The translations under genes were made by a program, and so were the position numbers. Shown here in pieces: positions 16,145-24,421 of a stretch of 64,000 nucleotides of DNA (the stretch's first letter is position 1; each line of letters starts with the position of its first letter). Where the stretch lies: contig NZ_NPFW01000002.1 in the NCBI RefSeq assembly GCF_002259405.1, positions 310,001 to 374,000 on the forward strand, read 5' to 3'. Under the pieces are notes generated by a model. The model was not told where the DNA came from. It was given only the letters and a program-made list of their open reading frames with translations, and searched no databases. This DNA is from Rhodococcus sp. 14-2483-1-2. GTDB taxonomy: Bacteria > Actinomycetota > Actinomycetes > Mycobacteriales > Mycobacteriaceae.

Positions 16145-17410
16145 CTAGGCGTGCTCGGGTACCGACAGTCGATTCTCTGCAGCGGCGAGTGAGTCGAATC
16201 CGTCTGCCTTGAGCAGATTGTGGACGTTGCGCCGTCGAACCCCCATGTTGCCGCCGTCGTAGACCGGGAAGCACAGGACATCTTCCATGATCGCGGCGAT
16301 CGGTGTCAGGTTCGTGTACGCATCGACGCCGACGAGACGCATCGCGTCGTACACCACCTGCACGGCCGTCTCGGACGCGAAAATCTTTGCCTCGTTCGCC
16401 AATTCACGATCGCGTCCGCCGGTGCGGTCGAAGTGGTCGGCGGCCTTCCACGCGAAGTAGCGGACCGCCTCGATACGAGTCTTGATGTCCACCAACATGT
16501 ATCCGGCGTTCTGATACTCGATGACCGGTACCGGACCGGAGCGGTGGTCGGTCTTGGCGAAGTGCAGTGAGTAGTCGAATGCAGCTCGCATCCTGCCCAC
16601 GCACGCGGCAGCGATGGACGAGCAGGTCCAGGAGAAGGCCGTGGCGACGATGTCCAACCCGTCGCCCGGCTTGCCGATGAGGTTGCCGACCGGCACCCGT
16701 ACGTCGCGGAATTCCACCCGCGGCGAATTGGTGGCGCGATGTCCGATGGTGTCGATCATGTCGGTGATCTCGACCCCGGGCGTTCCCTTCTCCACGACGA
16801 TGACGGCGAGCGACTCCGACGGCGGCAGTGCAGGATCGGTACGGCAGACCACACTGATCAGGTCGGCACCCTGACCGTCCCAGCCCGAGGCATTGGTGGT
16901 GTAGTGCTTGGCACCGTTGATGACCCACTCGTCGCCCTCGCGGCGCGCGAAGGTCCGAATTCCGACGGTCGGGTCCTCCGAGTCGTAATTCGCTCCGCCG
17001 GTCACCTCTGTGTAGGCGATCGCAGCCAATCGGGGTTCGCCGTCGCAGAACAACGGGAGCCAGCGATTCTTCTGCTCCTCGGTACCGAAGTTGATGATCG
17101 GGTTGAGTCCCAATCCCGTGCCCAGCAATGCAGTCGGAGTGTTGATGTCGACCCGAGCGAGTTCCTCCGCCGCCAGCGCGAAGGTGAGATTGTCGAAGTA
17201 CGCGCCGCCGTATTGATCGGGAACCAGTCCCTTGACGAATCCGAGACCGGCCAGCTGCTTGTAGACCGGCTGCAGTGCGTAGAAGCGATCCTCGGGGCGC
17301 GGTATGGAGGAAATAGCGGGCGCTACTTCGCTCAGAATGTCGTCCGCCACTTGCCGCGCCTGCATGCGCACTGCCATCTGCTCGGGGCTGAGCTCGAAAC
17401 TCAGGGTCAT
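16145..17410 (-). CDS. Acyl-CoA dehydrogenase-family protein 3
   Basis: The protein is 421 aa from the ATG at 17410, with the Shine-Dalgarno GAGGAGTCTCAC. Third member of the local subfamily: LARVDINTPTALLGTGLGLNP in the N-domain, YTEVTGGANYDSEDP in the middle domain, and INGAKHYTTNASGWDGQ matching the KYWPSSAGWDEQ region of copy 1. The catalytic-position motif is YDGGN (Asp385), followed by MGVRRRNVHN. It is convergent with copy 2 and separated from it by a terminator, so it is a separate transcription unit. The AraC-type gene at 17564-18571, on the same strand and upstream, may control it. Confidence 0.8.
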   Translation of the reverse strand: MTLSFELSPEQMAVRMQARQVADDILSEVAPAISSIPRPEDRFYALQPVYKQLAGLGFVKGLVPDQYGGAYFDNLTFALAAEELARVDINTPTALLGTGLGLNPIINFGTEEQKNRWLPLFCDGEPRLAAIAYTEVTGGANYDSEDPTVGIRTFARREGDEWVINGAKHYTTNASGWDGQGADLISVVCRTDPALPPSESLAVIVVEKGTPGVEITDMIDTIGHRATNSPRVEFRDVRVPVGNLIGKPGDGLDIVATAFSWTCSSIAAACVGRMRAAFDYSLHFAKTDHRSGPVPVIEYQNAGYMLVDIKTRIEAVRYFAWKAADHFDRTGGRDRELANEAKIFASETAVQVVYDAMRLVGVDAYTNLTPIAAIMEDVLCFPVYDGGNMGVRRRNVHNLLKADGFDSLAAAENRLSVPEHA

Positions 17411-17563
17411 GTGAGACTCCTCGATGTCTGTCCTGGTGGGGGTGAAGAACGGAATCGGGCGACGCTGCCCTGCACACCATGTTTCACGGCCCGATGCATC
17501 CCGGTCTTGTACCGGACTGCGCCGTCGTCGGTACCGTTCTGCACTCCCGAACAGAGAGTCTCC

Positions 17564-18571
17564 CTACGCCAACTGCGACATTTCCCCTGTCTTCACCGAC
17601 GCGCGGTATTCGACCGGACTGCATCCGAAGCGCGATCGAAAGGTCTTGGCCAGATGGGCCGAATCCGAGAAACCCCACGCTGCAGCTATCGTTCCGATCG
17701 ATCGAGTGTCACGTGAATCGGCAAGCTCACGGCGACACGCTTCGACGCGATGCTCACGTACGACGGCACCGAACGTGGTTCCCGTCCTCTCGAAGAGCGC
17801 ATGGAGCGTGCGTACCGATACCCCGACATGGCGGGCAGCATCGGTAGCGGGAACTCGGCCGAATGCAAGCCTGGAGTCGATGTACCGAACTACGGACACC
17901 CGAAGTGCTTCGTCGGTCTCCGACGAGCATCCAGTGCCCCGTTGTGTCCCTCCCAGTACTGCACGCAGCAGATCGACATGGGCAGCACCGATCATCTGCC
18001 GCTCGGCGGTCTGCAGCGAGGAATCGGTCCGCCAGGTCTCCACCATCAACGAGCTGAGCAGGCGAGCAGAACCCGACGAACTTGCGAAACGCCGCGCAGT
18101 GGTCGCTGCCGACGGGCCGACCACATCTGCCAGCAGAGGGCGCGGCAGTCGGAAGGACAGCACTCGCCACAGTTCGTCGTTGCCGGGCTCGACGAACTCG
18201 AGCCGGTACGGGCGAGTCGAGTCGACGATGGCGAACTCGCCTCGGGAGACCGTGCACTGCCGCCCGTCCTGAGTGGTCGTACAGTGGCCGTCGAGCTGCA
18301 GATTGACGAAGACGACGTCCTCGTCCGCGCGGGCGACCTCGCGCCGTCCGTGATCGATTCGCTGTGTGCAGGAGGCGATCTCCGCTGCGTTGCCACCCCC
18401 GATCGCCGCGGAGCGCACCCATCCGGGAAGTCCGGAACGCGACGAACTGTGTTCGACGTGGTCCCGGGATCGCCACGGTGCAAGAGGGGTGAATGCCTGG
18501 CAGAGAACATCGGCCCAATAGCTCATCTGATCGGCCGGGCCGAGTCCCCGGGTTGTCCAATACGACGTCAT
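17564..18571 (-). CDS. AraC-family regulator 1
   Basis: The protein is 335 aa from the ATG at 18571. The first ~200 residues resemble the AraC-binding-like sensor domain (SRGEFAIVDSTRPYRLEF). The last ~100 residues hold the two AraC helix-turn-helices (ATDAARHVGVSVRTLHALFE; GTIAAAWGFSDSAHLAKTFR) and the closing FGCSPVEYR. It is the same length as AraC 2 (22060-23067), and the two look like paralogues that flank the molybdopterin genes. The acyl-CoA dehydrogenase 3 gene lies 153 bp downstream on the same strand and is a likely target. Confidence 0.85.
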   Translation of the reverse strand: MTSYWTTRGLGPADQMSYWADVLCQAFTPLAPWRSRDHVEHSSSRSGLPGWVRSAAIGGGNAAEIASCTQRIDHGRREVARADEDVVFVNLQLDGHCTTTQDGRQCTVSRGEFAIVDSTRPYRLEFVEPGNDELWRVLSFRLPRPLLADVVGPSAATTARRFASSSGSARLLSSLMVETWRTDSSLQTAERQMIGAAHVDLLRAVLGGTQRGTGCSSETDEALRVSVVRYIDSRLAFGRVPATDAARHVGVSVRTLHALFERTGTTFGAVVREHRVEACRRELADSRDTRSIGTIAAAWGFSDSAHLAKTFRSRFGCSPVEYRASVKTGEMSQLA

Positions 18572-18632
18572 GATGCACTCCGCGCTAGGTTCGAGTGCAC
18601 ACACGGTAAGCCTTGGGCGTAAGCCATCCGAG

Positions 18633-18652
18633 GCATTTGCGTTACGAAATGC
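18633..18652. promoter_or_regulatory. Inverted repeat upstream of AraC regulator 1
   Basis: GCATTT - 8 bases - AAATGC (with further CG/CG pairing inside) lies about 60 bp upstream of the AraC 1 start and downstream of moeA. It may be an autoregulatory site or a terminator for the moe/moa transcript. Confidence 0.3.
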
Positions 18653-18718
18653 GTGCACTCTCCTCACACCGGCGTGCAGGGCGCGGAGAGGTTCCCCGCG
18701 CCTTCGGAGGCAGGTACC

Positions 18719-19967
18719 TCACAGCGTCGACGCGACCGAGTCGAGCATCCAGGCGGGGTACTCATCCGGCGGACCCAGGCCGCCGTCGGAGGGCGGAATC
18801 ACGATCAGACAGTTGGCATGGGCCAGCGCACCGACCGAGTGCGATCGAATGATCGTGGCGTCGTCACCGTCGACGACGCCCAGCATCACCCGGGGTATCG
18901 CCGAGGCAGGAGGCGTCTGCCCCTGCGCCCTGACCGTTCTCATCGTTCTTTCCGCCTGCGGGTTTCGCAGTGCCGCAACGACCACCGGCCGGACGAACAG
19001 TTCGTAGGAGATCAATGCGCTGACCGGATTTCCCGGCAGGCACACGATCGGAGTTCCGCCGAATCGACCGCACGCCTGCGGCTTTCCCGGCCTGACTGCG
19101 ACAGAGACGAAGTCGACCCCCTGATCCGCGAGTGCCAGCCGAACCACTTCCTCGGTACCGGCGCTGATACCACCGGTCGTGACGATGACGTCCGCAGCGT
19201 CGGCGCACCGGGCGAGTGCCGCCCGACATGCGTCCACGTCATCGGCCACAGCCGGTTCGAGGTGCACGTCGGCACCGCACCGGGTGAGATCGGCGACGAT
19301 CATCGCGGCGTTGGCATCGTGACACTCACCGTTCGCGAGTTCGGTCCCGAGGCCGCGGATCTCCGATCCCGTCGAGAGCACAGCGACAACCAGAGACGAT
19401 TCGACCCGAACGTGGGTGCGGCCGAGAGCGGCGAACAGGCCGACCTGGGCGGGGGGTGACCATCGTCCCTACCCCGACAGCGATATCACCGACCTCCAGA
19501 TCCGACGCCCGGGCGCGAATGTTGCTCTTGGAATCGAGCGAGTGGACGGTGACCTCGGCCGAACCGAACGACTCGACGAATCCGCTGGTTCTCTCGACCG
19601 GGATCACCACGTCTGCACCGAACGGCACCACGGCCCCGGTCATGATCTGGACGCACTGACCCGGCAGAACGTGCAGCGGCACCGGTTGCCTGCCTGCGAC
19701 GCTGCGAGCGGAGACGAGCAACCGAACGGGCGCACGGCCCGCACCGTCCACATCGGCAGCGCGGACGGCGAATCCGTCGACCGCCGAGTTGTCGAACGCC
19801 GGCAACGCGTGGTCGGCAACGATGTCCTCGGCCAACACTCGTCCCACGGCACTGTGGATCGGCACCGAGCGAACGCGTGGCGACACGCCCAGTCGGTCCA
19901 CAGCACAGCGATGTTCGTCGACCGTCCGATGCGACGTCGGACGAATATCGACTCCTGCCGACTTCAT
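18719..19967 (-). pseudogene. moeA: moeA, molybdopterin molybdenumtransferase, interrupted by one-base frameshift
   Basis: The two halves of MoeA are in different frames. The N-terminal part (from the ATG at 19967) has the AVGRVLAEDI and FDNSAVDGFAV blocks and runs to GVGTMVTP. The C-terminal part resumes at AQVGLFAALGRTHVRVE with VAVLSTGSEI, TTGGISAGTEE and VCLPGNPVSA. The break is at a run of six G on the plus strand (19451-19456, C6 on the coding strand); five would restore one frame of 415 aa, the normal MoeA length. MoeA inserts molybdate into adenylated molybdopterin. It overlaps moaD by ATGA. Either a sequencing error, a phase-variable tract or a recent mutation; both halves are otherwise intact. 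Confidence 0.85.
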
Positions 19968-20206
19968 CCGCCGGAAATCGGAGGCAGCACTGCGATCTCA
20001 TCCCGGTCCGAGCACGGCGAATCCTCGCTACGACCCAGCGAACGACCGTTTATCCAGATCCGAGACACAGCAAGCACATCCGCGAAGGGCGCGCCGTACC
20101 GTTCGACCGCGGAATCGAGCACCCCTCGGACGGTCGACCCAGGAATCTCTCGCGCCGCCTCACCGGCGATCTGACGGGCCGCTGCGAACATCAGGACTTC
20201 GGCCAT
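19964..20206 (-). CDS. moaD: Molybdopterin synthase sulfur-carrier subunit MoaD
   Basis: An 80-aa ubiquitin-fold protein ending in PPISGG. The C-terminal Gly-Gly is the thiocarboxylate-forming tail of MoaD, the small subunit that donates sulfur to precursor Z. Other typical parts are the N-terminal VLMFAAARQIAGE strand and WINGRSL. Its stop overlaps the moeA start (ATGA), and moaA is 18 bp upstream, so the four genes form one operon with moaE. Confidence 0.9.
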   Translation of the reverse strand: MAEVLMFAAARQIAGEAAREIPGSTVRGVLDSAVERYGAPFADVLAVSRIWINGRSLGRSEDSPCSDRDEIAVLPPISGG

Positions 20207-20224
20207 GAACCTCTCACTCTCCGA

Positions 20225-21250
20225 TCATCCACCGATGTAGGACATTTCGATGCGGTCGCGCACTGCACCGTCGTTCGTTCCGGCTCGTAGCTCCGAGTAG
20301 CGATCGTCGCGGCGCAGCCACAGCGCCGACAAGCGCGCAACGAGGTCGTCCTGCGAGGCTCCCGATCGCAGCAGGGCCCGCAGATCGGTTCCCGTCGAGG
20401 AGAACAGACACGTGAACACCTTGCCGTCAGCGGACAACCTCGCGCGGGTGCACGTTCCGCAGAACGGTTCCGATACCGAACCGATCACGCCGATTTCGCC
20501 GCTGCCGTCGAGGTAGCGATACCGCACCGCCACCTCACCGTCGTATTCCGCGTCGACTCTCTCCAGCGGATGGCTCCGTCCGATCGTGTCGACGATCGAT
20601 TCGACGTCGACGACCTGGGCCAGCTCCCACCTGTTGGTCGCGCCCACATCCATGTATTCGATGAAGCGCACCACGACGTCGGTGCCTCGGAACCGTTCGG
20701 CAACGGCCAGGATCGAGCCGTCGTTCACTCCCCGGCGCACCACGACGTTCACCTTGACCGGCGACATCCCGGCCCGCACAGCCGCGTCGATGCCGTCGAG
20801 CACGGTCTGCACAGGCACGCGGGTGTCGCTCATCCGGGCGAACGTATCCGGATCCGTTGAATCGAGGCTGACGGTGACACGGCGCAAACCGGCCGCCACG
20901 AGTTCTTCGGCATGCGCAGCGAGCAGTGAACCATTGGTGGTCATCGCCAGATCGATGTTCTCGATCGAACTCAATCGCTCTATCAGCGTGGTGATTCCGG
21001 CGCGTAGCAGCGGTTCACCGCCGGTGAGACGTACCTTGCGAATTCCGATGGTTGCCGCCGCGCGAGCAACTCTGTCGATCTCCTCGAAGGACAGCAGCCT
21101 GCTCGCATTCAGGAACGAATGATCGGGGCCGAATTCGGCACGGGGCATGCAGTACACGCAGCGAAAATTGCACCGATCGGTGACCGAGATCCGTAGATCG
21201 CGAAGGACTCGCCCACGAGTATCGCGAACGCCCACGTCGAGTCCTGTCAC
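20225..21250 (-). CDS. moaA: GTP 3',8-cyclase MoaA
   Basis: A 341-aa radical SAM enzyme that makes the first molybdopterin intermediate from GTP. The radical-SAM Cys motif is CNFRCVYC (Cys27, 31, 34). A second cluster is held by CGTCTRARLSADGKVFTC (C-x2-C-x13-C). The C-terminus is YIGG, where the Gly-Gly tail is needed for activity. LTGGEPLLR is the SAM-binding GGE motif. The start is the GTG at 21250, which overlaps the moaE stop as GTGA; longer frames run into moaE. moaC, its usual partner, is not in this window. Confidence 0.93.
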   Translation of the reverse strand: MTGLDVGVRDTRGRVLRDLRISVTDRCNFRCVYCMPRAEFGPDHSFLNASRLLSFEEIDRVARAAATIGIRKVRLTGGEPLLRAGITTLIERLSSIENIDLAMTTNGSLLAAHAEELVAAGLRRVTVSLDSTDPDTFARMSDTRVPVQTVLDGIDAAVRAGMSPVKVNVVVRRGVNDGSILAVAERFRGTDVVVRFIEYMDVGATNRWELAQVVDVESIVDTIGRSHPLERVDAEYDGEVAVRYRYLDGSGEIGVIGSVSEPFCGTCTRARLSADGKVFTCLFSSTGTDLRALLRSGASQDDLVARLSALWLRRDDRYSELRAGTNDGAVRDRIEMSYIGG

Positions 21251-21810
21251 GAGGAACGTCCGTAGGTTGTGGGCAGCCACTGCGAAGCCGCCCGCTCGAC
21301 GCCCTCGATCTGCACTCCGGTCTCGACCCAGTCACTGATTCCGGCCCGCTGTTCGAGCTTCCACACCGGCACGGACGCTTTGAGAACGTCGATGCAGAAC
21401 TGCGCGGCCAGGAAGGCATCGACGCGATGACCCGAGGACACACAGACGAGGACGCCGGCCTCACCGAGTGGAACCGATCCGACTCTGTGCAGCAACGCGA
21501 TACGTCCGATTCCCGGCCACCGGTCTCGCGCCGCGGCCGCGATCTCGAACAGTCGCACTCGCGCCACCGACTCGTAGGCCTGGTAGTCGATCGACACGAC
21601 ACCATCTGCGGGGCGACCCGCGACGTCCGTCGAGTATTCGCGAACCACCCCGGTGAAGAGCACGACGGCCCCGCACTGCGGCAGTGTCGCCCAGTCGATC
21701 GTCGCCTCGACCGACAGATCGTCGGCTACCACGGCGACATACGTATCGGTCGCGCGTGCTTTCGGAGTCGTATTCGCATCCACTTCTCGGACAGTGTCGA
21801 CTTCGCCCAC
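21247..21810 (-). CDS. moaE: Molybdopterin synthase catalytic subunit MoaE
   Basis: A MoaE protein of about 187 aa from the GTG at 21810, chosen because GGAAGGGG precedes it; an ATG at 21864 is possible. Conserved blocks are CGAVVLFTGVVR, YEAYE-like YQAYESVA, RIALLHRVGSVPLGE and CIDVLKASVPVWKLE. The Lys in the last block is the active-site lysine region that takes part in dithiolene formation with MoaD. The N-terminal ~35 residues (EVDANTTPKARATD) are longer than usual and look unstructured. It is the first gene of moaE-moaA-moaD-moeA. Confidence 0.9.
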   Translation of the reverse strand: MGEVDTVREVDANTTPKARATDTYVAVVADDLSVEATIDWATLPQCGAVVLFTGVVREYSTDVAGRPADGVVSIDYQAYESVARVRLFEIAAAARDRWPGIGRIALLHRVGSVPLGEAGVLVCVSSGHRVDAFLAAQFCIDVLKASVPVWKLEQRAGISDWVETGVQIEGVERAASQWLPTTYGRSS

Positions 21811-22059
21811 GGCACACCCCTTCCACCTCGTGTGCACCGAGGATTGCCGAATCGGGTGATCCACAGTTGACCGTCAGTGACGGCTAGTTGATCCGCAGAG
21901 ACCACGCTGCGACGTCGTCGCAGGACTTTCCGGCAATGTTACGAACAGCCAATCGAGCCGAAACATTGCGCGTTAACCTCGAACGAAGCCCCTCCATCGC
22001 GGTGATCGACACGATCACGACGAGTCGATCACGGTGGGCTCCTACGACAAGGGGTTCTC
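21811..22059. promoter_or_regulatory. Divergent promoter region between moaE and AraC regulator 2
   Basis: This 249-bp gap holds two short dyads: CCGTC-AGT-GACGG (21871-21883) and TGCGAC-GTC-GTCGCA (21908-21922). The right half is AT-richer. No riboswitch-like fold was recognised by eye. The dyads are candidate operators for AraC 2 or another regulator. Confidence 0.3.
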
Positions 22060-23067
22060 ATGCTCTCCAGATCCGGATTCTCCATCCCGGCCCGGACGAC
22101 CAGCCGCGGGGACTGGTGCGACATGTTGAACGAACACTTCGTAGCACTCGATGTCGCCGATGTGGCCGACAGCCGATTCACCGGGGCCGTTCGCTCGATG
22201 TCGCTTGCGCACCTACAGGTTTCGAGCGTTCGATCCACGACACAACGCATCGCTCGTACCGACTCGCTCATCGAGAAGGACCGTATCGAGTACGTGCAGA
22301 TCGGGATGATCCGTCGGGGCCGCGCGATCGTGGTTCAGGACGGTCGCGAATGTTCGCTCTCACGCGGCGACTTCGCCATCTACGACACCTCGCGACCGTT
22401 CGACTGGATCATCGACGGCCACCCCGACGACGACCAATGGGAGCTCGAGGTCTTCACCTGGCCACGGCACATGCTTCGACTCGACGACCGCGAGTCCAGC
22501 GACATGACAGCCATGGCCTTCGACGGGTCGGCCGGCTTCAGCGGCCTCCTCGGACGATTTCTGCACGACCTGGGGTCGACCCGCTCGGCACTCGGTGCCT
22601 CCGGGGCCCAGGCGATAGCCGACGAGGTCGGAGATCTGGTCAGCGTGATCGCCCGCAACACCACCACCAACCCGACGATCGACTCCCCTACTGCAGCACT
22701 CGTGCGGTCGGCACAGCGGTACATCGACGATCATCTCGCGGACCCCGAGCTCTCGCCCGGCGCGGTCGCGGCGGCGATGCTCGTCTCGACCCGCCAACTT
22801 CACCGCGTCTTCGCCGCCAGTGGCACGACGGTGGCCCGCAGCATCCGCGTCAAGCGACTCGAGCGGTGCCGTCGTGAGATCATCGCCAGCATGTCGGCCG
22901 ACCGTTCTCTCGGGCAGATCAGTCGACGGTGGGGATTTGCGGATCTCGCCGTGTTCAGCCGGGCATTCCGCGAGCAATACGGCATGAGCCCCCGTCAGTA
23001 CCGCGCCGCTGCGTGCGCCCACTCGGACGACCCACGAGCGATCACCCGCTCGATGCGACCGAACTGA
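22060..23067 (+). CDS. AraC-family regulator 2
   Basis: The protein is 335 aa from the ATG at 22060 (AAGGGG upstream). The AraC-binding-like sensor domain (SLSRGDFAIYDTSRPFDW) is followed by the two helix-turn-helices (GAVAAAMLVSTRQLHRVFAA; GQISRRWGFADLAVFSRAFR) and YGMSPRQYR. It is the same length and layout as AraC 1. It is divergent from the moa operon, and downstream lies the convergent ferredoxin reductase gene after 19 bp. It may respond to an inducer of the alcohol/formate genes or control molybdopterin synthesis; both are inference. Confidence 0.85.
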   Translation: MLSRSGFSIPARTTSRGDWCDMLNEHFVALDVADVADSRFTGAVRSMSLAHLQVSSVRSTTQRIARTDSLIEKDRIEYVQIGMIRRGRAIVVQDGRECSLSRGDFAIYDTSRPFDWIIDGHPDDDQWELEVFTWPRHMLRLDDRESSDMTAMAFDGSAGFSGLLGRFLHDLGSTRSALGASGAQAIADEVGDLVSVIARNTTTNPTIDSPTAALVRSAQRYIDDHLADPELSPGAVAAAMLVSTRQLHRVFAASGTTVARSIRVKRLERCRREIIASMSADRSLGQISRRWGFADLAVFSRAFREQYGMSPRQYRAAACAHSDDPRAITRSMRPN

Positions 23068-23086
23068 CCCGTAGGACCCGCTGGGG

Positions 23087-24076
23087 TCAGTGAATCGAGT
23101 CGCTCGAGTGCCCCGGCACGATCGGTGCCGAGCCGTCCACCAGCGGAGCGATGTGATTGACCGCGGTGGCTGCCTCCGCGAAGCCGACCGCGATCAATTT
23201 GACCTTGTCCTCGTGTCCGGCAACGTCACCCACCGCGAACACCCGCCTCCGGTTGGTGCGCATCGTTCGGTCGACGGCGATGTCGCGTTGGTACTTGTCC
23301 AACCCCCACGTTGCGATGGGTCCGAGCGCCGCCTTGAATCCCAGTGCGGCAACCACACTCGACACCGCCAGCTGTCGCCGCTCCACCCCGGCACCGTCGA
23401 CGATCGTCACCGATTCGACAGCGTCCTCGCCTGTGATCTCCTCGACCTCGAACGGAGTGAGAACATCGACACTCGACCGCTCGAGCAGACCCAGACTGTG
23501 GGCGTGCGCTCGAAAGTCGTTGCGCCGGTGCACCAGTACGACCGATTTTGCGATCGGCTCCAAGCTCAGTGCCCAATCCACCGCCGAATCGCCGCCTCCG
23601 ACGATCATCACGTGTTCGCCGGCCAACTCGTTCAGTCTCGGCACGAAGTAGCGGAGCCCACGATCGTGGAACTCCGATCCCGTCGGTAACGGTCTCGGCG
23701 TGAATTTCCCGATCCCCGCTGCCACCAGCACGGCCTTCCCGACCACGGTGACACCCTTGTCCGTCGTGATCCGCACGCGGTCTTCGGATTCTTCGAGCTC
23801 TGTCGCGACGTGTCCCATCAGATACGTCGGCTTCGCCTGCTCTGCTTGCTCCACCAATGCGTCGACCAAATGCTGTGCCTTGATCGCCGGGAAGCCCGCG
23901 ACGTCGAAGATCTTCTTCTCTGGGTACAGCGCGGCCAGTTGGCCGCCGGGGTGTGGCAGGGCATCGACGACGGTGACCGTCAGTCCTCGGAAGCCCGCGT
24001 AGTAGGCACCGTAGAGCCCTGCCGGGCCGGCTCCGACGATGATCAGGTCACACTCGGAAACCGTTGTGTCACTCAC
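23087..24076 (-). CDS. Ferredoxin-NADP+ reductase, thioredoxin-reductase-like type
   Basis: A 329-aa flavoprotein of the TrxR-like FNR class. It has [20 protein letters not shown] for [30 protein letters not shown] for NADP and a C-terminal [16 protein letters not shown]. It has no CxxC redox motif, which separates it from true thioredoxin reductase. The start is the GTG at 24076, overlapping the ferredoxin stop (GTGA). Coupling to a ferredoxin gene indicates that the pair passes electrons between NADP(H) and ferredoxin. With the adjacent Mo enzyme, the likely use is re-oxidising ferredoxin reduced by formate or aldehyde oxidation. Confidence 0.87.
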   Translation of the reverse strand: MSDTTVSECDLIIVGAGPAGLYGAYYAGFRGLTVTVVDALPHPGGQLAALYPEKKIFDVAGFPAIKAQHLVDALVEQAEQAKPTYLMGHVATELEESEDRVRITTDKGVTVVGKAVLVAAGIGKFTPRPLPTGSEFHDRGLRYFVPRLNELAGEHVMIVGGGDSAVDWALSLEPIAKSVVLVHRRNDFRAHAHSLGLLERSSVDVLTPFEVEEITGEDAVESVTIVDGAGVERRQLAVSSVVAALGFKAALGPIATWGLDKYQRDIAVDRTMRTNRRRVFAVGDVAGHEDKVKLIAVGFAEAATAVNHIAPLVDGSAPIVPGHSSDSIH

Positions 24077-24387
24077 TTCTTCGCCACTTCGTCGATCGTC
24101 GGATGGTCGTGCCCGACCGGCCCGAGATCCTCCGCGCCGCCGGAGGCCTCGGCGTCCTCGCAGAACTCCACTGCGATGTCGACGAATCGCTTCTGCTCGT
24201 CCGGGATCTTGTGTTCCCAGAAGATCGCGTCGTTCGGGCACGCGGGCATGCACTTTCCGCAGTCGACGCACTCGTCGGGATTGATGTACATCATCCGAGC
24301 GCCCTCGTAGATGCAGTCGACGGGGCACTCCTCGGTGCATGCCTTGTCGAGTAGGTCGATGCACGCTTCGGTGACGACGTAGGCCAT
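24073..24387 (-). CDS. fdxA: Ferredoxin of the FdxA type ([3Fe-4S]/[4Fe-4S])
   Basis: A 104-aa ferredoxin. Cys9, Cys17 and Cys21 ([10 protein letters not shown]) with Cys25 and the [12 protein letters not shown] set (40, 43, 46, 50) give the seven- or eight-iron pattern of actinobacterial Fdx[19 protein letters not shown] is family-typical. The ATG at 24387 follows AGAGGAT. It lies between the Mo-enzyme gene (35 bp) and FNR (overlap) and so is the likely electron acceptor of that enzyme. Confidence 0.9.
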   Translation of the reverse strand: MAYVVTEACIDLLDKACTEECPVDCIYEGARMMYINPDECVDCGKCMPACPNDAIFWEHKIPDEQKRFVDIAVEFCEDAEASGGAEDLGPVGHDHPTIDEVAKK

Positions 24388-24421
24388 GGCGAAATCCTCT
24401 TGTTCGTAGTGGTGACGATGA

